Below, one piece after another: positions 7,033-13,734 of a stretch of DNA of 13,734 bases. How positions within the stretch are numbered: the stretch's first letter is position 1; every line of letters begins with the position of its first letter. The translations under genes were made by a program, and so were the position numbers. Origin of the DNA: a bacterium (lineage in GTDB: Bacteria > Electryoneota > Electryoneia > Electryoneales > Electryoneaceae); NCBI GenBank assembly GCA_014729955.1, contig WJJA01000032.1:1-13734 (forward strand), in the 5' to 3' direction. The notes below the pieces were generated by a model. It saw only the letters and a list, made by a program, of their open reading frames with translations. It searched no databases and was not told the origin of the DNA.

Positions 7033-8160
7033 TCAGGATTCCGTCTCGGTCTCGGCGTCTTTCTTCTCGCCGTTCCCTTTGCGCGAATTGGCGAGTCCGA
7101 CACCGGCCGCCGCTCCGGCGGCCAACCCCGCTACGCCGGTGATGCCGGCGACTGTTCCGCTGTTACGTTGGGACACGATCGGCGGAACATCGCCCGGGGA
7201 GGGTGCGTCACGGTCCAGCTGCACCAGCAACGACTTCTCGAACGGGAAGCCCGGTTCGACACAGCCGATGCAGGGGCTGCCGCTTCCGATGCACCAGCTC
7301 ACCGCGTTGTTCCACTTGCGGTGCGGGCAGTCGGCGGACGAAGACGGTCCCCGGCAACCGAGTGCGTAGAGGCAACCTTCTTCGCCGAAGTCTCTCGCCA
7401 GGATGCCCTGATCATACTGGCCGCGATACTGGCAATTGTCGTGAATCTTGCCGCTGTAGAAGGCTTTCGGTCGGCCGTACTGATCCACCGCCAGAGCATC
7501 CAGCCCTCCGAGCAGCACGGTCGCGACGGTGCCGATGAACCAGTCCGGATGCGGCGGGCAGCCGGGAACATTCACCACCGGGGTCTTGATGCTGTGCTCC
7601 TGAAGAATCGTACCCACCGGTTTCACGCCGGTCGGATTCGGGTCGGCCATCGGAATGCCGCCGTAGGAGGAACAGCTACCGATGTTGATCACCGCCATCG
7701 CCTTCGGTGCGAGGTCGAGTAGATGCTGGTACATCGTGATGCCGTGTCCGTCCTTCTCGCCGACCTCACAATAAATGCCGTCGTCTTTGGTGGAAATGGA
7801 CCCTTCCAGGACCAGCACAAACGGTCCGCCGTTCTTCTTGTACTTTTCAACGACCGACATGGCCCCGTGCCCCTGCCCGGCCATGACCGTGGGATGAAAC
7901 GCCAGGCTGAGGTGCTGTCCGGGCACCACTTCATCCAGCAGAACGTCCTGGATCGTGGGACTGACCGCGTTCAGCAGGGACACCGAGCACCCCGAACAGG
8001 ACCCGGCCTGCATCCATACCACGGGTACATGCGCCAGCGCTTCGGCGAACGCTTTCTGAAACCCCGGGATGCCCAACACATGCAGGCCCGCCGCTCCGAC
8101 GGCGCCTTTGCCCACCATGTTGAGGAATTCCCGGCGTGAAAAGCCGTTATTCTCGCTCAC
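7033..8160 (-). CDS. [NiFe] hydrogenase small subunit, membrane-anchored, Tat-exported
   Basis: This is the electron-transfer subunit of a group 1 uptake-type hydrogenase, 375 residues from GTG 8158-8160. That start has AGGAGG 5 nt upstream; the longer frame to 8199 would only add residues before the Tat motif. The Tat motif is SRREFLNM (8-15). Cluster ligands are visible: proximal C55, C58, C163, C201; distal H240, C243, C263, C269; medial C278, C290, C297, C300. C290 stands where many [NiFe] enzymes have Pro (SWCIGSGSPCIGC), so the medial cluster may be [4Fe-4S]. A hydrophobic C-terminal helix (about 335-357) followed by a charged tail anchors it in the membrane. It overlaps the endopeptidase gene by 14 nt. 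It carries the signal that exports the folded heterodimer. Subgroup is not assigned, so no symbol is given. Confidence 0.95.
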   Translation of the reverse strand: MSENNGFSRREFLNMVGKGAVGAAGLHVLGIPGFQKAFAEALAHVPVVWMQAGSCSGCSVSLLNAVSPTIQDVLLDEVVPGQHLSLAFHPTVMAGQGHGAMSVVEKYKKNGGPFVLVLEGSISTKDDGIYCEVGEKDGHGITMYQHLLDLAPKAMAVINIGSCSSYGGIPMADPNPTGVKPVGTILQEHSIKTPVVNVPGCPPHPDWFIGTVATVLLGGLDALAVDQYGRPKAFYSGKIHDNCQYRGQYDQGILARDFGEEGCLYALGCRGPSSSADCPHRKWNNAVSWCIGSGSPCIGCVEPGFPFEKSLLVQLDRDAPSPGDVPPIVSQRNSGTVAGITGVAGLAAGAAAGVGLANSRKGNGEKKDAETETES

Positions 8161-8686
8161 AAGAACCTCCTGTCTTGTCACTGCAAATCCCCTCTTCACG
8201 GCACAGCTCGACCTGCCTGCCGATCTCCTCGATCACATGCTCCAGCAGCAGGTCCAGCTTGCCTTCAATCTCTTTCGTGAGGGACAATCCCCAATCCACC
8301 TCGCCGGGCTGGACACCGAAAATGACCGTATGCTCCGGCGCACGCCCGAGCAGCGCGGCCATCTGCAACGTCTCCAGCAAACCAACCTGGTGCAGCGACT
8401 GGGCCGGCACCAGGTTGTCAGCCATATCCTCCGGTGTAAAGCGCAGCAGTGTGCCCGGCTCAAGGCCCGCATCGACCGCATCGATAACGATCATGCGAGA
8501 ACGGCCGTCGATGATCGACAGCAGGTCGATCCCGGCGATGCCGCCGTCCACCAGCTCTACCTCCGGCGCGAGGGCGTATTCACGCAGCCGCTCGACCGCG
8601 TACACCCCGACCCCGTCATCGGTTTGGATGATGTTGCCGACACCCAGCACGAGCACCGGTTTCTTTGCTTCGGTGGAAGGGTACAT
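8147..8686 (-). CDS. Hydrogenase maturation endopeptidase (HybD/HyaD family)
   Basis: This 179-residue protease removes the C-terminal tail of the large subunit after nickel insertion, in the cytoplasm. The family signature GVGNIIQTDDGVGV is at 15-28. The three residues that match the Ni-sensing ligands of E. coli HybD (E16, D62, H93) appear as D24, D69 (in MIVIDAVDAG) and H99 (in SLHQVGLL). Asp at the first of these also occurs in relatives such as HycI. The gene starts 4 nt after the large subunit stop with no strong ribosome binding site, so it probably depends on translational coupling. Its last 14 nt overlap the small subunit gene, and those codons hold the small subunit's ribosome binding site. 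Its place between large and small subunit genes is unusual. Substrate assignment to the adjacent large subunit is inferred from position. Confidence 0.93.
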   Translation of the reverse strand: MYPSTEAKKPVLVLGVGNIIQTDDGVGVYAVERLREYALAPEVELVDGGIAGIDLLSIIDGRSRMIVIDAVDAGLEPGTLLRFTPEDMADNLVPAQSLHQVGLLETLQMAALLGRAPEHTVIFGVQPGEVDWGLSLTKEIEGKLDLLLEHVIEEIGRQVELCREEGICSDKTGGSCERE

Positions 8687-8690
8687 CGGG

Positions 8691-10250
8691 CTATCCGATC
8701 ACGAATTTTGACATTTCACGTCCCTTCGCATTGACCACATGCACCGCGCATGCGATGCAGGGGTCGAAGGAGCGGACAATGCGTACGAGTTCGAAGGGAT
8801 TCTCCGGGTCGCGCACTCGTGTGCCCTCCAGGGCCTGCTCGAAGGGACCGGGTTGATCCTTGTCATCACGCGGGCTGCCGTTCCATGTGGTCGGCACCAC
8901 CGCCTGGTAGTTGCCGATGGAATGATCCTTGATGGTGATCCAGTGCCCGAGCGCACCGCGCGGTGCTTCCGTCAAGCCCATGCCTTCGGAAGACGCCGGG
9001 ATTTCAAAGGATGCGTGCACCGGCTCGCCCGGCTTCAACTGCACCACCCAGTCCGCCATGGCATCGGCGACAATCTTGGCTTCCAGAGCGCGGGCGGCAT
9101 GACGACCCGCTACCGATACCAGCGCGGAGGGACCGGCACGGAAATGCGTGAGGGTATCGTTCACAAGTTCACGAGTCGGGCCGAAACCGTTCACATACGC
9201 GTTCAACTGTCGCGACAGCGGGCCGACCTCATAGACCTCGCCGTCGTAACGCGGCGATTTCAGCCAGGAGTATGCCCCCTCCTTTTTCCGGTCCGGTTCG
9301 GTCTGCCCCCTGGATGGGTGCAGATCGCTGTCCGATCGATACCAGGAATGCTTCACCTGTTCGCTGATCTTCGCCGGATCGACGGGTTGAGGCTTGAGGT
9401 CCTTCGCGCTTACACGACCCATCGGAATGAGGCGTTCACGTTTGGTGAGATCGGGCTCGCTGTTCATCTCGAAGCAGCCGTAGCTGAGATAATTGCCGCA
9501 GCCGCCTCCGATCTGGAAGTAATCATCGTACACACCCGCCACCGCAACGACATCCGGGATGTAGGTGTTGTCGATGAAATAGCGCAGTTTCTGCAGACGC
9601 CAGCGGAAATCGGCGATCTTGTCCACCGTGGGATTTTCAGTCACACCGCCTGGCACCATCGCCATATTATGCGGCATGTGACCACCCCAGATCGCGAGGC
9701 ACTCCTGCGCCAGCCGACGCATGTTGAGCGCTTCCACATAATGCTTCACCGCAGCGATGTTCACCTTCTTCGGCAGACGATAGTCGCCTTCATAACGCGG
9801 CACGAAAGGCGAAAGGTTTCCATTGCTGATGAACTTGGAAACCTGTCGCAGGTCGGGGTCGTTGCCGTTGTAGCCGGCCACGTCGGTCACATCCACAAAG
9901 TCGAGTGCGGCAAGGTGGTAAAAATGCAGGATGTGGGACTGGATGAAGTTGCTGCCGAGGATCAGGTTGCGGATGATGCGGCCGTTGTCAGGGATCTTGT
10001 CATTGACCCCCAGGGCCGAATCGAGGTTAAGGGTGGATGCCGTCGAATGGCCGGTGGGGCAGACGCCGCAGATCCGTTGTGTGATCCGCTGGGCATCCAG
10101 GGGGCTGCGACCGGCCAGGATTTGCTCGATACCGCGCCACAACATCCCGGAGGATTTCGCCTCCTTGACACGGCCGCCGTCGACTGTCGCTTCAATCTTC
10201 AGGTGGCCTTCGATGCGTGTGACGGGATCGATTACGATGTGTCGCGCCAT
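8691..10250 (-). CDS. [NiFe] hydrogenase large (catalytic) subunit
   Basis: This subunit carries the Ni-Fe(CN)2CO site that splits or forms H2. It has 519 residues from ATG 10248-10250; GTG 10254-10256 is in frame, but AGGGAG sits only 1 nt from it, against 7 nt before the ATG. The N-terminus (HIVIDPVTRIEGHLKIEA) is typical. The L1 motif is RICGVCPTGH with C61 and C64. The L2 motif is DPCIACAVH with C498 and C501. The residues are Cys, not selenocysteine. After H504 a 15-residue tail (VVNAKGREMSKFVIG) should be cut off by the endopeptidase encoded next. There is no signal peptide; it would be exported together with the Tat-bearing small subunit. This is the first gene of the operon, whereas group 1 clusters usually begin with the small subunit. 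Group 1 is well supported; the subgroup is open. Confidence 0.96.
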   Translation of the reverse strand: MARHIVIDPVTRIEGHLKIEATVDGGRVKEAKSSGMLWRGIEQILAGRSPLDAQRITQRICGVCPTGHSTASTLNLDSALGVNDKIPDNGRIIRNLILGSNFIQSHILHFYHLAALDFVDVTDVAGYNGNDPDLRQVSKFISNGNLSPFVPRYEGDYRLPKKVNIAAVKHYVEALNMRRLAQECLAIWGGHMPHNMAMVPGGVTENPTVDKIADFRWRLQKLRYFIDNTYIPDVVAVAGVYDDYFQIGGGCGNYLSYGCFEMNSEPDLTKRERLIPMGRVSAKDLKPQPVDPAKISEQVKHSWYRSDSDLHPSRGQTEPDRKKEGAYSWLKSPRYDGEVYEVGPLSRQLNAYVNGFGPTRELVNDTLTHFRAGPSALVSVAGRHAARALEAKIVADAMADWVVQLKPGEPVHASFEIPASSEGMGLTEAPRGALGHWITIKDHSIGNYQAVVPTTWNGSPRDDKDQPGPFEQALEGTRVRDPENPFELVRIVRSFDPCIACAVHVVNAKGREMSKFVIG

Positions 10251-10836
10251 CGTCACTCTCCCTTGTGATGAACTATCGGTATCTTTTCCTTTGTCACTCC
10301 GTGTTTCAGGTTCCCGTATCTATGATGAAAGTGCAGATGAACGCGCCCGCTCTTTCAAAGTAGCCGGTCCAAAAAATGGCGTGCAACGTAAGCTGATAGT
10401 AAACAAAATATTATTTCAGTCTGAATCGTAATACTGAATACCGAGTGCCAATCCCTGCATTTTTAAGTGCAGCGACGGTTTGAGCATGCGAACACCTTCA
10501 CAAAGTTCTTGTGAGACAGGGTTTTACCACGGTCCTGACTCGAGGAAATCCGTGGGGACCTCCTGTCAACACTTCGTTAGGACCGATTAACATATTTTTG
10601 TTAGGGCTTCCTAAATGAAAAGTGCGTTTTGTAACGAGGATAGGGCGGGTTTCGCCGTTCTACTCTTGTGTTTCAAAGGAACATCGGCCGTTATGGTAGC
10701 AGGAGTGAGCAATCAAACAGGGACTGCAGGTAAACGTGGCGAGGATGAACTGTTCACGCCTTCTCAGTTTCCCTGGAACGTTGTGTCGGGTCTTGACCCA
10801 TGTCACCCGAAACGCAAAATGGATCGTAAACGGCTC
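10251..10836. other. Long leader of the hydrogenase operon, no convincing gene
   Basis: These 586 bp precede the hydrogenase operon and run to the second 251-bp element. The first 190 bp are moderately AT-rich and probably hold the operon promoter and a candidate NikR site. From about 10441 to 10836 there are small dyads (TCACA/TGTGA near 10498-10514, CCACGG/CCGTGG near 10529-10556) and a direct repeat GTTAGG at 10576 and 10600. A 74-codon plus-strand frame (10615-10839) lacks a good ribosome binding site, and its stop codon TAG is the first three bases of the element. It may be chance or a gene cut by the insertion. Confidence 0.35.
10409..10433 (-). promoter_or_regulatory. Candidate NikR-type operator upstream of the hydrogenase operon
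   Basis: TATTAT-N13-GTAATA (the second half is the complement of TATTAC) forms a dyad with 5 of 6 matching positions, about 160 bp upstream of the large subunit start. NikR operators in other bacteria are dyads of 6-7-bp half-sites separated by about 14-16 bp, often with TATTAC- or GTGTTAC-like halves. The 13-bp spacing here is short, so this is only a candidate. Confidence 0.2.
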
Positions 10837-11087
10837 TAGCCCGAATATTTCACGAATTCAAACTGTGTCAGATGTGAGGCGCGAAGGATGAAGCTGTATG
10901 GCAATACCGCGAATCCTTCGGAACAAAGCAGATGACGTGCCTCGGACCGCCCGAAGAGGGAATGAATAGATGAGTTTGCCTTGAAAACATTCTGTGCCGA
11001 AGCAAAACCATATAGCGCGACTCTATCTTTTTGTTAATATAGTATTTAGAAAAGAATATTTACTTCATTCATGAAATTTTCGGGCTA
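10837..11087 (-). repeat. 251-bp MITE-like element, copy 2 (inverted relative to copy 1)
   Basis: This copy is exactly as long as 1686-1936 and aligns to its reverse complement without gaps. Terminal inverted repeats are clear: TAGCCCGAATATTTCACGAA at 10837 and the complement of TAGCCCGAAAATTTCATGAA at the other end. They extend to CTAG at both outer ends. The conserved arm at the 10837 side contains the internal stem CGAAGGAT with ATCCTTCG. There is no open reading frame of note. The right end is 20 bp from the nikR stop codon, so the element lies in the 3' untranslated region of nikR and could contribute to transcript ending. No clear target duplication is visible. Confidence 0.75.
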
Positions 11088-11107
11088 GCCGGGCGAGGTT
11101 GAATCGT

Positions 11108-11560
11108 TCACACCTTTTCGGCGTGATTGGGGCGGGGATGTTCTGCTCGAAACTCAGCGCCGAGGGTGGACATGGAAAGCGAGACGTGCAGGACGCCTTT
11201 CTGCTGCCGCAGCTGGTTGGCCAGCCTTTGGATGGTTCCGGCGCCGCCGCGAATCATGACGGCTTCCACGCAGCGGTTGTGATCAAGATGTACATGGGTT
11301 GTGGCGAGAATGTTGTCATGCATCTGGTGCTGCAGTTCCATCAGCTTACGGTTCAATTCGCGCTGATCGTGGTCGTAGACCATGGTGATCGTGCCGATGA
11401 CCGTACGGTCCCGTTCCCATTCCAGTTCCACGAGACGGCTGCGCAGCATATCGCGGATGAATTCGGAACGATTTTCGTATCCGTGGAGCTGCAGCAGGTT
11501 CTGCATGTGTTCATACAGATGCTTCTCCATCGTGATACTCATACGGATCAGGTCGCCCAT
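11108..11560 (-). CDS. nikR: Nickel-responsive transcriptional regulator NikR
   Basis: This is a 150-residue NikR. The N-terminal ribbon-helix-helix DNA-binding domain (about 4-45) has the strand LIRMSITM and the helix YENRSEFIRDMLRSRL. The C-terminal ACT-like domain holds residues matching the high-affinity nickel site of E. coli NikR (H76, H87, H89, C95): H78, H89, H91 and C97 in QHQMHD and THVHLDHNRC. The start at ATG 11558-11560 is chosen because it matches the family N-terminus and has GAGG 4 nt upstream; an in-frame GTG at 11602 would add 14 unrelated residues. NikR normally represses nickel uptake genes, and in some bacteria nickel enzyme genes, when nickel is ample. Here it is divergent from hypA and next to the hydrogenase, and no nickel transporter is in the window, so the hydrogenase and hyp genes are the likely targets. 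Confidence 0.94.
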   Translation of the reverse strand: MGDLIRMSITMEKHLYEHMQNLLQLHGYENRSEFIRDMLRSRLVELEWERDRTVIGTITMVYDHDQRELNRKLMELQHQMHDNILATTHVHLDHNRCVEAVMIRGGAGTIQRLANQLRQQKGVLHVSLSMSTLGAEFRAEHPRPNHAEKV

Positions 11561-11811
11561 GATGCCTCGGTTTGACGGTTCATGGCAAACTTTGTTCTGC
11601 ACTTCAAAGTACAGTCTGGCTCCAACCGAAGCAATTGCCTACATTCATGATTTGAAATCAAGGTCTTACCGGCGCATGCTCCCCTGCCTCCCGGAGGCAG
11701 ACCCATGATGTCGTTGCGGGCAGACAGCCGCTGATTTCACCTTGGAACCGTTGTACCGGAACGGGCATGCTTGATGTTCGTGAGCCGGAGTACACCATCC
11801 CTGGACAGGAT
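11561..11811. promoter_or_regulatory. Divergent nikR-hypA control region with palindrome and leader hairpin
   Basis: This 251-bp region must hold both promoters. A perfect 13-bp palindrome, TGATTTGAAATCA, sits at 11648-11660, about 90 bp from nikR and 150 bp from hypA. It resembles an FNR/CRP-type box, but the half-site spacing is one base too long for the usual TTGAT-N4-ATCAA. At 11684-11700, CTGCCTC-CCG-GAGGCAG forms a 7-bp stem with a 3-nt loop; on a hypA transcript starting upstream it would be a leader hairpin. No clear NikR dyad is recognised here. Confidence 0.4.
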
Positions 11812-12177
11812 ATGCATGAGCTGGGTCTGATCGAAGAGATTTTTACGATTGTGCAGGGTGAGCTGGACCGTCAGGGGATACGGCAACAAGTGGAATGCCT
11901 GACGCTCACGGTCGGCAAACTCTCCGGGGCGAGTCCGGAAGCATTGCAGAACGCATTCGAGCTTGTTTCGCCCGGCACGCAGCTCGAGGGTGCCCGGCTG
12001 GAAATCGAGGAGCCGGGTCCGCTGTGCCGTTGTCCGGCATGCGGGTTCGAGGAGGAGGTCTCGCAGTTCATTCTGTCCTGCCCGGCGTGCGACAGCGGTT
12101 CGATCCTGCTCGAGGGGGGGGCCGACTTGCGAGTCCGCTCATTGGACGTGGAAGACGATGACGAAGGTGAGGAGTGA
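11812..12177 (+). CDS. hypA: Hydrogenase nickel incorporation protein HypA
   Basis: HypA delivers nickel to the hydrogenase large subunit together with HypB. The product is 121 residues. The start is ATG 11812, giving MHELGLIEEI; the conserved N-terminal M-H-E with His2 is the nickel ligand and must be at the N-terminus, so the in-frame ATG at 11767 is rejected. The zinc site is complete: CRCPACGF (about residues 67-74) and LSCPACDS (about 85-92). The usual acidic and hydrophobic core of the family is present, with an acidic tail (VEDDDEGEE) slightly longer than typical. The ribosome binding site is weak (CAGGAT just before the ATG). hypB follows after 4 nt, so hypA, hypB and hypF form one operon. 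Confidence 0.94.
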   Translation: MHELGLIEEIFTIVQGELDRQGIRQQVECLTLTVGKLSGASPEALQNAFELVSPGTQLEGARLEIEEPGPLCRCPACGFEEEVSQFILSCPACDSGSILLEGGADLRVRSLDVEDDDEGEE

Positions 12178-12181
12178 TCCG

Positions 12182-12841
12182 ATGAAAGTTGTGGTCAAGG
12201 AAGATATCCTGAAGGCGAATGACACCATTGCCGACGTGAACCGGAAACGGCTGGAGGAGCACGGCATCTTTGTGCTCAACATGCTCGGCTCGCCCGGTTC
12301 CGGCAAAACCACCTGCCTGGAACGTCTCGCCGGCATGCTGCAGGGCAGGCTGCGTATGGCTGTCGTAGAGGGCGACCTGGCGACCTCACGCGATGCCGAG
12401 CGGATTGAAGCATTGAGCCTGCCGACGGTACAGATCAACACCGGCGGCGGCTGCCACCTCGAAGCACCGATGGTCTCCCAGGCGATCGACGATCTGCCGC
12501 TGCAGGAGATCGACCTGCTGGTGATTGAAAATGTCGGCAACCTCGTTTGCACCGCATCCCACAAGCTCGGCGAGCATCGTCGCCTGGTGGTTCTGAGCGC
12601 CACCGAGGGGGACGACAAGATCACCAAGTATCCTCCCATGTTCCAGAAGACCGACGCCGTGGCGTTGAACAAGGTCGACCTGCTGGAGTTCACCGATTTC
12701 GATGTCGAACGGGCGGTCGCGGACCTGAGCGTGGTCAATCCGAACGCGCCCCTGTTCTCCCTCTCCGCACGAACGGGACAAGGGTTCGAAGAACTGGTGC
12801 AGTGGCTGGATCGTGAGCGGGCGACACTGTTTGGATCCTGA
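12182..12841 (+). CDS. hypB: Hydrogenase nickel incorporation GTPase HypB
   Basis: HypB is the GTPase that acts with HypA in nickel insertion, in the cytoplasm. The product is 219 residues. The P-loop GSPGSGKTT is at about 37-45. The switch and metal site region has EGDLATSRDAERI and GGGCHLEAPM; its Cys-His pair matches the G-domain metal site of the family. ENVGNLVCT and NKVDLL (guanine specificity) follow. It lacks both the His-rich stretch found in many HypB proteins and the N-terminal cysteine nickel site of E. coli HypB, so it is a non-storing form that should depend on HypA or another donor. GAGGAG at the end of hypA serves as ribosome binding site. hypF begins after a single base. Confidence 0.95.
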   Translation: MKVVVKEDILKANDTIADVNRKRLEEHGIFVLNMLGSPGSGKTTCLERLAGMLQGRLRMAVVEGDLATSRDAERIEALSLPTVQINTGGGCHLEAPMVSQAIDDLPLQEIDLLVIENVGNLVCTASHKLGEHRRLVVLSATEGDDKITKYPPMFQKTDAVALNKVDLLEFTDFDVERAVADLSVVNPNAPLFSLSARTGQGFEELVQWLDRERATLFGS

Positions 12842-12842
12842 G

Positions 12843-13734
12843 ATGAATCCATCCCGGCGACGCGTGGAAGCACGTATACAGGGCGCCGTGCAGGGCGTGG
12901 GTTATCGTCCCACGCTGTACCGGATCGCGGTAGAGCTGGGATTGGCGGGACGTGTTTCGAACACCGCGCAGGGTGTGATTCTTGAGATCGAGGGATCTGA
13001 TGAGCAGGTCGAAGCAATGCTGCGCCGTATGGTGGAGGATGCACCGCCGAACGCCGTAATCGATCATTCTTCCCATCGAGAGCTTTCGCCGACCGGCGAG
13101 TCCGGGTTTGTCATCGCGCCGAGCGGAAGCGGCGAAAAAAACACCTCCATCCTGCCGGATCTTGCAATCTGCGGTCAGTGTCACCGCGAGCTGTTCGATC
13201 CGAACGACAGGCGCTACCGGTACCCGTTCATCAACTGCACCCACTGCGGACCGCGATTTTCCATCGTGCGCACCCTGCCCTATGACCGCCCCAACACCAC
13301 CATGGCGGCGTTCGAGATGTGTCCGGCATGTCGGGAGGAGTACGAAGATCCGCTCGACCGGCGTTTCCATGCGCAGCCGGTTGCCTGCGAGGAGTGCGGG
13401 CCGTCGGTGCAGCTGTGCGATGATACGGGTGGGGTGCTGAGTGAAAAGGATGAAGCGATCCACACCGCGGCTGATGCGATCAGGCAGGGAAAGATCGTTG
13501 CTTTGAAAGGTCTCGGCGGCTTTCAGCTGCTCGTGGACGCGACGAATGAAACGGCCGTCGAACGTCTCCGGCAGCGGAAACGCCGCCCCTCGAAACCGTT
13601 GGCGGTGATGGCAGGCAGTCTGGAGCAGGCAAAGGCCTACTGCTCCATCAGCGAGAGGGAAGAGGAGATCCTCGGTTCGCCTGCAGGGCCGATTGTATTG
13701 CTTGGCAAACGGACCAACTTGAGCGACGGTGTCC
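12843..13734 (+). CDS. hypF: Carbamoyltransferase HypF, partial (N-terminal 297 codons)
   Basis: HypF uses carbamoyl phosphate and ATP to make the carbamoyl group that HypE turns into the cyanide ligands of the Ni-Fe site. The visible part has the N-terminal acylphosphatase domain (about 8-95, with QGAVQGVGYRP at 13-23). The two zinc-finger-like motifs follow (ICGQCHREL, INCTHCGPRF, MCPACREEY, VACEECGP). The start of the YrdC-like domain comes next (GKIVALKGLGGFQLLVDA, then RKRRPSKPLAVM). The full protein is usually about 750 residues, so the Kae1-like part lies beyond the right edge. The gene begins 1 nt after the hypB stop. No frameshift is seen in the visible portion. Confidence 0.94.
   Translation, partial: MNPSRRRVEARIQGAVQGVGYRPTLYRIAVELGLAGRVSNTAQGVILEIEGSDEQVEAMLRRMVEDAPPNAVIDHSSHRELSPTGESGFVIAPSGSGEKNTSILPDLAICGQCHRELFDPNDRRYRYPFINCTHCGPRFSIVRTLPYDRPNTTMAAFEMCPACREEYEDPLDRRFHAQPVACEECGPSVQLCDDTGGVLSEKDEAIHTAADAIRQGKIVALKGLGGFQLLVDATNETAVERLRQRKRRPSKPLAVMAGSLEQAKAYCSISEREEEILGSPAGPIVLLGKRTNLSDGV

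Noticed and set aside
8161..8199. Longer small subunit N-terminus from GTG 8199
   Set aside because: The GTG at 8160 has an ideal ribosome binding site and places the Tat motif close to the N-terminus.
8739..10268. Plus-strand open frame of 509 codons
   Set aside because: It is fully antisense to the large subunit gene, whose motifs are unmistakable. The translation resembles no protein and is a by-product of GC-rich codons.
10435..10460. Sigma54-like promoter on the minus strand (TTGGCAC followed by TATTC)
   Set aside because: The -24 part fits, but at the correct spacing the -12 GC dinucleotide is absent (TC instead).
10593..10600. TATTTTTG, a match to the Bacteroidota -7 promoter element (TAnnTTTG)
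   Set aside because: No clear -33 element is present, the downstream frame is doubtful, and the host phylum is not established.
10615..10836. Possible 5' end of a group II intron (GTGCG just after 10620)
   Set aside because: No domain V-like hairpin or reverse transcriptase is seen anywhere in the window. A five-base match is not evidence.
11767..11811. Longer hypA N-terminus from ATG 11767
   Set aside because: HypA needs M-H-E at its N-terminus for nickel binding, which the ATG at 11812 provides.

Overview
The window looks like chromosomal DNA from a Gram-negative, hydrogen-metabolising bacterium. Three small lipoprotein-like genes and a thioredoxin-fold protein with a helical N-terminal part resemble what is common in the FCB group (Bacteroidota, Calditrichota, KSB1 and similar lineages). 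That placement is an impression from protein style, not a demonstrated assignment. No rRNA, tRNA or CRISPR array was seen.

Layout. 1-548 (minus): the 5' part of a lipoprotein gene that runs off the left edge. 817-1413 and 1990-2949 (plus): two further lipoprotein genes, the second clearly AT-rich. 3202-4647 (minus): a cytoplasmic helical-repeat/TlpA-like thioredoxin protein. 4871-10250 (minus): a five-gene [NiFe] hydrogenase operon, transcribed large subunit, maturation endopeptidase, small subunit, four-cluster ferredoxin (HybA-like), NrfD/HybB-like membrane subunit. 11108-11560 (minus): nickel regulator NikR. 11812 to the right edge (plus): hypA, hypB and the first 297 codons of hypF.

How the genes fit together. 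The large subunit is matured in the cytoplasm: HypF starts synthesis of the cyanide ligands, HypA and HypB deliver nickel, and the endopeptidase removes a 15-residue tail. The small subunit carries a Tat signal and exports the heterodimer. It also carries a C-terminal membrane anchor. Electrons from H2 would pass through three clusters in the small subunit to the HybA-like ferredoxin and then to quinone through the HybB-like protein. NikR sits divergently beside hypA, which suggests that nickel supply controls the system. hypC, hypD and hypE are not in the window and may follow hypF.

The most unusual features are: two 251-bp inverted-repeat-bounded elements (1686-1936 and 10837-11087) in opposite orientation that bracket the structural hydrogenase operon; a hydrogenase gene order that is a cyclic permutation of the usual small-A-B-large-protease order; a fourth cysteine at the medial cluster of the small subunit; and an unanchored TlpA-like protein with a compact C-x-C-x3-C-x-C motif. 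I found no convincing wholly new system. The bulk of the window is a recognisable hydrogenase locus with odd architecture and flanking mobile-like repeats.
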